The notes under the pieces are model-generated. The model was not told the origin of the DNA. It worked only from the letters and a program-made list of their open reading frames with translations, and searched no databases. From assembly GCA_947070915.1 (NCBI GenBank), contig CAMTDY010000066.1, forward strand, positions 1 to 13,286: a DNA stretch of 13,286 nucleotides, written 5' to 3'. This document shows positions 1-6,415 of the stretch, piece after piece; within the stretch, counting starts at the first letter, position 1; each line of letters begins with the position of its first letter. Position numbers and translations under genes: made by a program. This stretch comes from an uncultured Roseburia sp. GTDB lineage: Bacteria > Bacillota > Clostridia > Lachnospirales > Lachnospiraceae.

Positions 1-466
1 CAATAAAACTTACGGTACATTTCTCTGTATAAGGCGCAAGTTTGGATGCCAGAACTTCAAAATATCTGCAATGATATTCTACTGTATACCTGTCACTGAC
101 AAATATGGGATCATATCTCCAAACCACCCTTTCTTTTCCAATCTCGGTTGACAGCTGTTGAAACGCTGGTATGATCACCTGATTTTTAGATGGTAAGTTT
201 TTTTCTATATCTGGTCCATAAGCAGTTAATGTGAATTGAAAATAATAGTTATAGTTTTCAAGCTGCTTCAATCTCTTTAACATAGGAGCAGGATTTTTTG
301 TCCAGAATACAATTCCATCAACGACTTCTGGTGTCAAAGTAACCCTGCTTATTTGATGGGTATTCATTGGATTCCGGACCAGAACATATCCCTCTTTTAG
401 CCTGTTACAAAACCATTCCGAATAATATGCTGGAATATCTGTTCTTCTGCTTGCACTTATAATCAT
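1..466 (-). CDS. DUF1848 family protein, N-terminal part (runs off the left edge)
   Basis: The first 155 codons of a minus-strand gene are present; the rest lies beyond base 1. The protein opens with MIISASRRTDIPAYYSEWF and continues with VLVRNPMNTHQISR, VFWTKNPAPML, YYFQFTLTAYG, IGKERVVWRYDPIF and EKCTVSFI, a run of blocks that I recognise as the DUF1848 family. Family members are about 280-310 residues, so roughly half is here. Their C-terminal half carries clustered cysteines suggestive of an Fe-S cluster, but that part is outside the window and no reaction is established to my knowledge. The ATG (464-466) overlaps the TGA of the upstream lipoprotein gene in an ATGA, so the two are probably translationally coupled. 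Family assignment is confident from sequence blocks; function is unknown. Confidence 0.88.
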   Translation of the reverse strand, partial: MIISASRRTDIPAYYSEWFCNRLKEGYVLVRNPMNTHQISRVTLTPEVVDGIVFWTKNPAPMLKRLKQLENYNYYFQFTLTAYGPDIEKNLPSKNQVIIPAFQQLSTEIGKERVVWRYDPIFVSDRYTVEYHCRYFEVLASKLAPYTEKCTVSFI

Positions 467-1995
467 TGCAGCACCTCAAAATAAGCATCCTCTTCTGGTA
501 GTATAGACACTTCCAGGATATCCTCTGTATCATCATATCCAAATCCCACGTCATCTTTTGACATTAGAGCCGAAAGGTATTCCATATATAAGCCATCATA
601 ATAACACTCGTAAAGAATAGGATCCTGACGGGTATACTCTGAAAATTGACCAGCAGCCGGTTCATAACATGCCCAATGTCTTTCATTTTCCTTATCGTGA
701 AAGCAAAAATGCACCTTCCCATTTATCACATTGCTACATCGCGCAGGATTTATAATACTATTCTCTTTTACTACCTTCTTCTCTTTCTTTTTCTTCACCC
801 ACCATGTTCCCTCATACTCTTTTTCATGGAATCTCATGCATTCCGTCATATCCTTTTCATATCTGACCTGCTTATCACCCACTGACTTGCTTAACATCAG
901 ATAACCCGTATGATAAATGCCGTCATGCGTTCCAGTATATTCGATCTGAATATAACATTTGCTGTCATCACAGAACAATTCATCAATCTCCCATTCCCCT
1001 AAATCGTCCTTTGTAAAATTATCCAAAGACCGCACAGCATTTTCTACTGCCTCTTGCAGCTCATTACGTGTTACAAATCCCTGGTCCTCTCTCCCATCAT
1101 ATATCCGGATCGTATCCTTTTCCATATGATCTGGTCCTGGTGTATATTCACACTCGTCCTCTTCTGTCGGAAAACATTCATAGAAGAAGAAACGGTTATT
1201 ATGTGTTTTTTCTCCATCCCTCATATATCCGCCGTTCAAAACGCCTTTCCATTCCACCATCCCAGGTGACATAACGAGCAGATCCCATTCTGTAAGAACT
1301 GCATATTGATCTTCCATTCGCCAGACTTCCTCCACATCATCACATTGATCAGATTTCCCTTCCCCAAAATCTATTTCTTCCTTTTTCTTCAGATCATAAA
1401 CAACAATTTCTGTATCATAATTCTCCACGTCCCGTATATATACTAAATAATCTTCGTCCACCAAAATAAAGTCTTCACCATATAAGCTACAAAATTTATC
1501 CTCCAACACTTTTTGCCGTTTTGTTGTCTCTACCTGATCATATCCATCTGCCCCCTTCTTGATGGGAATACGATATATCTGGGAAGTGTTTTTATCTTTG
1601 GATGTTTCTTCTTGAGTTATATAATATAACCAGGCACCAGAGACTCTGATCAGAGAGCAGAAATGCTCCCCCATATCTATCTCCTTTTTAAAGGAACCGT
1701 CCAGCCGTGTCTGTACCACCCCCGGAATATCATCATTATAAACATATTCACCTTCCTCCACATCAGACTGCTTCTTTTCTTTCAAGACATTAATATATAT
1801 ATTGGTGTCAGTACAGAATTCTCCTCTGACTGGCAGATCTTTCCCCTTTAATACTGATGCCCCGGATACTACACTATCTCTCGCCCTGGAGTCACTGCCA
1901 TTATTGATAACATTGCCACCGCAGCCCATTACTCCGCTCCCTGTCAGAACCAGCAGAACTGCCAGCATAAGAAGAATACAACGATTTTTCTTCAT
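463..1995 (-). CDS. Secreted lipoprotein of unknown function (possible beta-propeller)
   Basis: A 510-residue protein starting MKKNRC. A hydrophobic stretch (residues 6-21) leads to a lipobox ending VMGC, with Cys25 as the predicted lipidated residue, so the mature protein should be anchored on the outer face of the membrane. The ATG at 1995 is chosen because a GGAGG (2001-2005) sits 5 bases upstream; the frame is open a further 44 codons upstream, but that part lacks a signal peptide and would bury the lipobox. The mature part is acidic and rich in Tyr, Asp and Glu. It repeats short blocks of the type W/L-YYI followed by I-Y-R-I or V-V-Y-D-L (for example WLYYIT, QIYRIP, YLVYIRD, EIVVYDL), which resembles DUF5050-like or propeller blades, but I cannot count blades securely. 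No catalytic motif is visible. It is followed by the overlapping DUF1848 gene. Function unknown. Confidence 0.8.
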   Translation of the reverse strand: MKKNRCILLMLAVLLVLTGSGVMGCGGNVINNGSDSRARDSVVSGASVLKGKDLPVRGEFCTDTNIYINVLKEKKQSDVEEGEYVYNDDIPGVVQTRLDGSFKKEIDMGEHFCSLIRVSGAWLYYITQEETSKDKNTSQIYRIPIKKGADGYDQVETTKRQKVLEDKFCSLYGEDFILVDEDYLVYIRDVENYDTEIVVYDLKKKEEIDFGEGKSDQCDDVEEVWRMEDQYAVLTEWDLLVMSPGMVEWKGVLNGGYMRDGEKTHNNRFFFYECFPTEEDECEYTPGPDHMEKDTIRIYDGREDQGFVTRNELQEAVENAVRSLDNFTKDDLGEWEIDELFCDDSKCYIQIEYTGTHDGIYHTGYLMLSKSVGDKQVRYEKDMTECMRFHEKEYEGTWWVKKKKEKKVVKENSIINPARCSNVINGKVHFCFHDKENERHWACYEPAAGQFSEYTRQDPILYECYYDGLYMEYLSALMSKDDVGFGYDDTEDILEVSILPEEDAYFEVLQ

Positions 1996-2000
1996 ACATA

Positions 2001-2005
2001 CCTCC
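2001..2005 (-). promoter_or_regulatory. Ribosome binding site GGAGG of the lipoprotein gene
   Basis: The plus strand reads CCTCC, so the transcript reads GGAGG, five bases before the ATG at 1995. It decides the start against the longer open frame that begins at 2127. Another in-frame ATG overlaps this site itself (the ATG of ATGGAGG) and cannot use it. Confidence 0.75.
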
Positions 2006-2211
2006 ATTCTGAGAACGCTTTCATTCGAGAAATCGCAAGATATAACTACAAAATGACTTGCATATACAGTTTCTCTTGCCAAATAAAAATCCATTTGCGA
2101 CGTTCTCGGCAGAAACAGCCAAAGCAAACTATGTTCTCTATATAATAAATCAACGTAGCAGCGTTATTTTTCACAATATTATCTCGCATCATTGCAACAC
2201 CCAATATTCCC

Positions 2212-2454
2212 TTAAAATATAACACATATACAGTATATTATAAAGCATTTTTTCTGACAATACTGGACAATATTTTGAAAATAGTTACCAAAATAGATAC
2301 AGTCCCATGTCGTGACACCATTGTCTGTCCGTGGGCTGCTGATGCCATAATCCGCAGCATCTGCACGCACTGGCACAGGAATCTGCCCCAGTACGGAAGA
2401 CAACATAAAAACAAGGCTCAGACATATTGCTATCATTGATTTTTCTTTTTTCAT
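2212..2454 (-). pseudogene. Truncated N-terminus of a DUF6273-type secreted protein
   Basis: A start ATG at 2454 follows a strong GGAGGAGG six bases upstream. The predicted peptide begins MKKEKSMIAICLSLVFML, a signal peptide with likely cleavage near VRADA. It continues with ADYGISSPRTDNGVTTWDC and IYFGNYFQN, which is the usual opening of large Lachnospiraceae secreted proteins with a DUF6273 domain (normally TTWDCVYFGNYYQ, followed by PIKWRVLSV). After FQN the frame runs into AT-rich sequence rich in Ile, Cys and Tyr with no family resemblance, and stops at 2212. The normal partner is several hundred residues long and often ends in Big_2-type Ig repeats, so more than 90 percent of the gene is missing. 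The intact start signals suggest a fairly recent truncation. An 80-residue secreted peptide could still be made. The family call rests on remembered sequence, not a search. Confidence 0.6.
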
Positions 2455-2517
2455 GCCAATCCTCCTCCAAAAAATCATATCCGTTTTAGGATTTTTAAGG
2501 ATTACAGCTTCACATTC

Positions 2518-2539
2518 TTACCAAGGCCCACTTTGGTAA
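2518..2539. repeat. Short inverted repeat, TTACCAA-8-TTGGTAA
   Basis: Perfect 7-base arms at 2518-2524 and 2533-2539 are separated by eight bases. No run of T follows on either strand, so it does not look like a terminator. It lies 64 bases upstream of the truncated secreted-protein start at 2454 on the minus strand, a position where a repressor operator could sit. No regulator can be named. Confidence 0.4.
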
Positions 2540-2648
2540 AAAGTAATCTGTAAAAATTCCTTCCATATAGGTTCTTTAGTATTATAGCATCTCTCGTTCT
2601 GTTGAAATGCACTTTGGTGTGAATGGCAAGATATAAACGTGAACGGTA

Positions 2649-2804
2649 TTATTCTATTTTCATCGTTTGAAAATGGCCTTTTTTCTGCCTGCCTTTCATG
2701 AGGTTTGCAATGACAGAGAGAACTCCCCACCAAAGATAAGTGCCAAGAAACACTCCACTGACAAGCCATATCTTGGCACTCCCATGCTGCCTAAGGAATG
2801 CACC
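2649..2804 (-). pseudogene. LysE-type transporter fragment
   Basis: About 50 codons read as a membrane segment plus a basic loop: KIWLVSGVFLGTYLWWGVL, then SVIANLMKGRQKKGHFQTM. The pattern G-V-F-L-G-T-Y-L-W-W-G followed by a basic loop and an H-F-Q-T-M block resembles the C-terminal half of LysE/RhtB-type amino-acid exporters (about 200 residues). Nothing recognisable precedes it, no ribosome binding site is in a useful place, and the frame stops right after HFQTMKIE, where an intact protein would have a further membrane helix. I read it as a leftover of a lost transporter gene. The family call is tentative and made by eye. Confidence 0.35.
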
Positions 2805-2850
2805 ACATGGTTTCAGTCTGCTTTCCCATCCCAGTCTGATACAGACAGTA

Positions 2851-2890
2851 AAGCACCAGCATCCCACATCACTGCGGAACACTGGTGCTT
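2851..2890. terminator. Long hairpin after the signalling operon, probable terminator
   Basis: The arms AAGCACCAG (2851-2859) and CTGGTGCTT (2882-2890) pair perfectly. After one mismatch, five more pairs (two of them G-T, read as minus-strand RNA) extend the stem to about 14 pairs around a 10-base loop. It starts 14 bases beyond the stop codon of the solute-binding protein gene (2905), the expected place for the operon terminator. The tail in that direction is only weakly U-rich (TTTACTG). The opposite side has a run of six T (2893-2898), so the hairpin would terminate better for a plus-strand transcript. It may act in both directions or protect the 3' end of the messenger. Confidence 0.5.
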
Positions 2891-2904
2891 AATTTTTTCT
2901 TTTA

Positions 2905-3714
2905 TTATTCCAAAACCGCATTTCCGATCCCATACTTTTCTGCCAGTGTGTTCATGCTTCCATCCTCATATGCCGCCTGAATAAAAGCGTCCGCCTCCTG
3001 TGTCAGATCAGAGCCTTTACGGAAACCCACACAGATTTTTTCATCATTGAGAGAGATAGCAAATCCAAGCTTGTCATATTCCTGCCCGTCACTGGTGTTA
3101 TATGCCGCCATGATCATATCAATTACTGTCGCATCCGCTTGCCTGTCCAAAACGCTCTGCAGCGCCTCCTTCTGTGTTGCACATGTCGTATAGCGGTATT
3201 TTTTTGCCTTCAAAAGCTCTTCCCCGGCAGAACCCGCTTCTACCGCAAATAAAAGATGTTTGCAGTCCTCTATTGTTTTATACTGTTCCAGTGCTTTCTC
3301 CTGCATAACAGCTACCTGGGCATTGGAAAGGTATGGTTCCGAACAGGAAATGGTCTCCGTCAACACCTGTGTCATCGTCATTCCGTTCCAGATACAGTCA
3401 ATCTCACCTTTTTCCAAAAGCGTGATTTTCTCATCCCAGTCGATTTCTTTTAATTCCAGCGTAACACCTAAGTTCTTTGCAAAAGAGTATGCCAGTTCAA
3501 GGTCAAAGCCCGTCCACTTCCCCCCATCGCGGTAATCCATCGGTGCAAGATCCGTAATGCCTGCCACGAGCGTCCCCTTCGATTGGATGTACGCCAGGTC
3601 TGACTCCCCCTCCGCCAACGCCAAACTGCTGCTTTCCTGGTTCTTCCCACATCCGGCAATCAGCAGTATTGGTGCAAACGCCAGCAATACCGCCCTCTTC
3701 CATTGTCCTTTCAT
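2905..3714 (-). CDS. Amino-acid-type extracellular solute-binding lipoprotein (SBP_bac_3)
   Basis: A 269-residue protein with a basic start, a hydrophobic stretch and lipobox LIAGC (Cys22), so it is predicted to be tethered outside the cell. The mature part matches the SBP_bac_3 family that binds polar amino acids or opines: KGTLVAGITDLAPMDYRD near residues 46-63, the signature GFDLELAYSFAKNLG at 69-83, EIDCIWNGMTMT at 104-115 and SEPYLSNAQ at 125-133. The length is normal for the family. The ATG at 3714 is preceded by AGGAGG nine bases upstream; starts further upstream would overlap the kinase gene and bury the signal peptide. It follows the DegV-kinase stop codon by 25 bases and appears to be the last gene of the operon. 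No permease or ATPase gene is nearby, so it may supply a transporter encoded elsewhere or act as an extracellular sensor for the neighbouring kinases. The ligand cannot be read from the sequence. Confidence 0.85.
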   Translation of the reverse strand: MKGQWKRAVLLAFAPILLIAGCGKNQESSSLALAEGESDLAYIQSKGTLVAGITDLAPMDYRDGGKWTGFDLELAYSFAKNLGVTLELKEIDWDEKITLLEKGEIDCIWNGMTMTQVLTETISCSEPYLSNAQVAVMQEKALEQYKTIEDCKHLLFAVEAGSAGEELLKAKKYRYTTCATQKEALQSVLDRQADATVIDMIMAAYNTSDGQEYDKLGFAISLNDEKICVGFRKGSDLTQEADAFIQAAYEDGSMNTLAEKYGIGNAVLE

Positions 3715-3739
3715 CAAAATCTTCCTCCTCATCCGACTT

Positions 3740-6415
3740 CTATCTCTCATTTTGTAGCATAAATAACAGCCCAAACGACCCCGGTCCGCAATTCGTGGAA
3801 ATAGCAGGGGAAGCTTTCTGATAGAGCACATTCTTAAATGCCACCTTATTTCTGACCTGCTTTTCGATCTCTGCCAGCTCTTCTTTCGTCAAGCCGGCAT
3901 GTGTAATAAACAGGGTATTCGTATCAATTTCCCGTACCGTCCGAAATGTGGAAGCAATGTATTTCTTCCATACATGATTCCTCGTTCCGATCCGGATCGC
4001 ACCTACTTTCATGCCGCTGTTTTTCAAGGTAAGTACCGGATGAAGCAGAAAAGCTTTGCAGACCGTATTGATTTTGGAAGAAATTCTGCCCGAACGCACT
4101 AAATATTCTGTACTGTCTACAATAAAGCTGGTATTCACGCACTGTTTCATTCCTTTTATTTTTGCCACGATCAGATCTGCCATCATCCCTTCTGCCGCAT
4201 ACTCTGCGGCACGGAGCACCATAAGTCCCATGCCGCTCGATAGGTGTCCTGAATCTACCACCATAACATTGTCAAACGTCTTAGAAGCCTCCACCGCATT
4301 GGCATACCCCCTGCTGACCTTTTGTGCCATTGTGATATGGATAATCCGCTGTGCCCTCGAAAGCTGATTCGCAAAAAAGTCTTCATAATCTGCCACCGCA
4401 GGCTCTTCTGACCGTACCTTTTTCCCCTGCTCGCCGATGTAGGATAAAACACCGTCTGTCTCCGCCTCCACGCCGTCTAAAAACTCTCCGCCTTCTGTGA
4501 TGATCCGGTAGGGCATGACGGCAATCTGGTATTTCTCCACAAGATGCCTTGGAAGGTCACATACACTGTCTGTGGAAATCATTACTGCCGTTTTCTTTTT
4601 GTGTTCCAGAACAGGCGTTTCTGTAATGCCTGCTGAACTTGCTGTATTCATAATATGCACAAGTTCCCCCGGAAGATGTCTTAACAGTTCCGTTTCTAAC
4701 TGTATGCCGCTTACCGGTTTTAAAAGATAGCCGTCAAATCCTTCTTTCCTGTAAAGCGCCTGATTTTCCCCGCCCGCATTTGCCGTGAGAATTACGATAG
4801 GAATACTCTGATTCAAGCCTCCCGTCTGCGTCCGTATGGCATGCAGACACTCTATGCCATCCATTTCAGGCATAAGATGATCCATCAAAATAACATCATA
4901 ACGGTTTTGAAGTGTTTTCTTCAGACACTCCGCACCACTCGCTGCGGTTTCAACCTGCACCTTTGTATCCCGCAGCAGCTTCTCCTCCACCATCAGATTT
5001 GTTTCATTGTCATCTACAATAAGAATATGCGCTTTCGGTGCTTCAAAACTTTTTTTATAATGCTCCCTTGCATTTGTCGCATGGCGTGCTTCCAGATCAA
5101 GCTCACCAATCGCATCCTCACCGACAATTTCCTGCGGCAGTGTGACGACGAAAGTTGAGCCTTTCGTGTATACACTATTGACTGCGATCTCGCCGCCCAT
5201 AAGCCCGACAAGCTGTTTTACAATGGAAAGTCCCAGTCCGGTTCCTTCAATATAACGGTTTTTCTCCTCATCTACCCGCTTAAAAGCGCTGAACAAATGA
5301 GGAATGCTTTCCTTCCGCATTCCCATACCGGTATCTGTCACGGAATAGGAAACCTGTGCGAGTCCCTGATCAACTGTTTTACACTGGATTGACAGCGTCA
5401 CAGAACCCTCCTGCGTATATTTGACCGCATTATTAAGCAGATTGATCAAAACCTGCTTTATCCGCACCTCATCGCCAAAAAGCTGTGCAGGCATCGCCTG
5501 GTCCACATCGATATGAAAGGCAAGCCCTTTTTCTTTGGCACGTATCCAGATCATATTCACAATGTCAGAGAGCATAGCTCCCACATCATATGTAACCGGC
5601 ACAATATCCATTCTGCCAGATTCAATCCTGGACATATCCAATATATCATTAATCAGCGTAAGCAGCATCTTTCCAGCCCCCTGAATACTTTTTGCATCGG
5701 CTGCCACTTCATCGGATACATCTTCACGCAAAATCATCTCATTAAGTCCGATAATCGTATTAATCGGCGTCCGTATTTCATGACTCATGCTTGAAAAGAA
5801 TCGGTTCTGTGTCTTGTTCAGCTCCTCGATTTCCTTTTTCTGTTTTTGTGCAATTTCATTCTCTGACCGGTAAATTGTATTCTGGAACAAAATCATGCTG
5901 CAGGTCAGAACAGCTACGACGATCAGCCCCATCAGGGAATCCGCATATACCATCTCAAGCGTATTCTGATCAATCAGCGTTGGATAGCAATAGGCGATAT
6001 AATAACATGCCAGAACAATCACAAAACTGCTTATCAAAAAGACATACTTGATTTTCCCCTGAACGACAAGGCATACATACACCACCCCGAGTAAAAACCA
6101 GATTGGTGCGCCACCATAAATTCCGCCCGCCGTCACAAAATTAAAAGGCGCTAAAAAATAGATGATGATAGCGGCAATGATAACTGCACCGGTATGTATT
6201 TTATGATAATGAATGGCAAGCCACGCAATCCCTGCAAAAACCCCAAATGCGATGCACAATGAAATGACATTTACCCGGCTTTTGTCTGAAACGGCACTGA
6301 CTGCAATCCCTGCTGCCAGTCCGGTAAGCCCGATCAATACGAAAAGCCGGAACCGCCGCTCCTGCAGCTCCAGCGTATGGTCCCATACAGACCGAAACAC
6401 TTTCTTAAGATTCAT
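3740..6415 (-). CDS. Hybrid histidine kinase / receiver fused to a C-terminal DegV (FakB-like) domain
   Basis: An 891-residue membrane protein. About six membrane helices occupy residues 24-178, with little extracellular sequence. A coiled linker leads to the HisKA H-box FSSMSHEIRTPIN with phospho-acceptor His212, then the ATPase N-box around 324-332, G1 DTGMGM (361-366) and G2 GTGLGL (391-396). A full receiver follows (about 463-580; acidic pair D468/D469, acceptor D512 in MDHLMPEMDG, T544, K566). Residues 609-891 are a complete DegV/EDD domain: ISTDSVCDLP, VVDSGHLSSGMGLMV, FIVDSTEYLVRSGRIS and the terminal CGPGSFGLLF. DegV proteins of the FakB group bind a fatty acid for phosphorylation by FakA, so a lipid-sensing role is inferred. 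There is no HPt domain. The ATG at 6415 is preferred, preceded by GGTGGG and overlapping the upstream gene by 11 bases; a TTG at 6442 would add nine residues. The solute-binding lipoprotein gene follows 25 bases downstream. Confidence 0.9.
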   Translation of the reverse strand: MNLKKVFRSVWDHTLELQERRFRLFVLIGLTGLAAGIAVSAVSDKSRVNVISLCIAFGVFAGIAWLAIHYHKIHTGAVIIAAIIIYFLAPFNFVTAGGIYGGAPIWFLLGVVYVCLVVQGKIKYVFLISSFVIVLACYYIAYCYPTLIDQNTLEMVYADSLMGLIVVAVLTCSMILFQNTIYRSENEIAQKQKKEIEELNKTQNRFFSSMSHEIRTPINTIIGLNEMILREDVSDEVAADAKSIQGAGKMLLTLINDILDMSRIESGRMDIVPVTYDVGAMLSDIVNMIWIRAKEKGLAFHIDVDQAMPAQLFGDEVRIKQVLINLLNNAVKYTQEGSVTLSIQCKTVDQGLAQVSYSVTDTGMGMRKESIPHLFSAFKRVDEEKNRYIEGTGLGLSIVKQLVGLMGGEIAVNSVYTKGSTFVVTLPQEIVGEDAIGELDLEARHATNAREHYKKSFEAPKAHILIVDDNETNLMVEEKLLRDTKVQVETAASGAECLKKTLQNRYDVILMDHLMPEMDGIECLHAIRTQTGGLNQSIPIVILTANAGGENQALYRKEGFDGYLLKPVSGIQLETELLRHLPGELVHIMNTASSAGITETPVLEHKKKTAVMISTDSVCDLPRHLVEKYQIAVMPYRIITEGGEFLDGVEAETDGVLSYIGEQGKKVRSEEPAVADYEDFFANQLSRAQRIIHITMAQKVSRGYANAVEASKTFDNVMVVDSGHLSSGMGLMVLRAAEYAAEGMMADLIVAKIKGMKQCVNTSFIVDSTEYLVRSGRISSKINTVCKAFLLHPVLTLKNSGMKVGAIRIGTRNHVWKKYIASTFRTVREIDTNTLFITHAGLTKEELAEIEKQVRNKVAFKNVLYQKASPAISTNCGPGSFGLLFMLQNER

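Larger units (their letters stand above)
1996..2904. other. Intergenic region of 900 bases without an intact gene
   Basis: No complete gene is seen between the lipoprotein start and the end of the solute-binding protein gene. The stretch from 1996 to 2211 is AT-rich and should hold the lipoprotein promoter, though I could not settle on a convincing -35/-10 pair. The rest holds a truncated signal-peptide gene (2212-2454), a short inverted repeat (2518-2539), a LysE-like fragment (2649-2804) and a long hairpin (2851-2890), each listed separately. Several pieces of unrelated genes side by side suggest a site of repeated deletion. Confidence 0.6.

Noticed and set aside
2649..2984. Plus-strand 105-codon frame (2667-2984) as a gene
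   Set aside because: It crosses the hairpin at 2851-2890 and overlaps the 3' end of the solute-binding protein gene, with no Shine-Dalgarno sequence and no domain resemblance.
5513..6051. Plus-strand open frames opposite the membrane and HisKA region of the DegV kinase
   Set aside because: Their composition is rich in His, Ser and Cys without domain motifs, and the opposite strand encodes a complete kinase with every expected motif.
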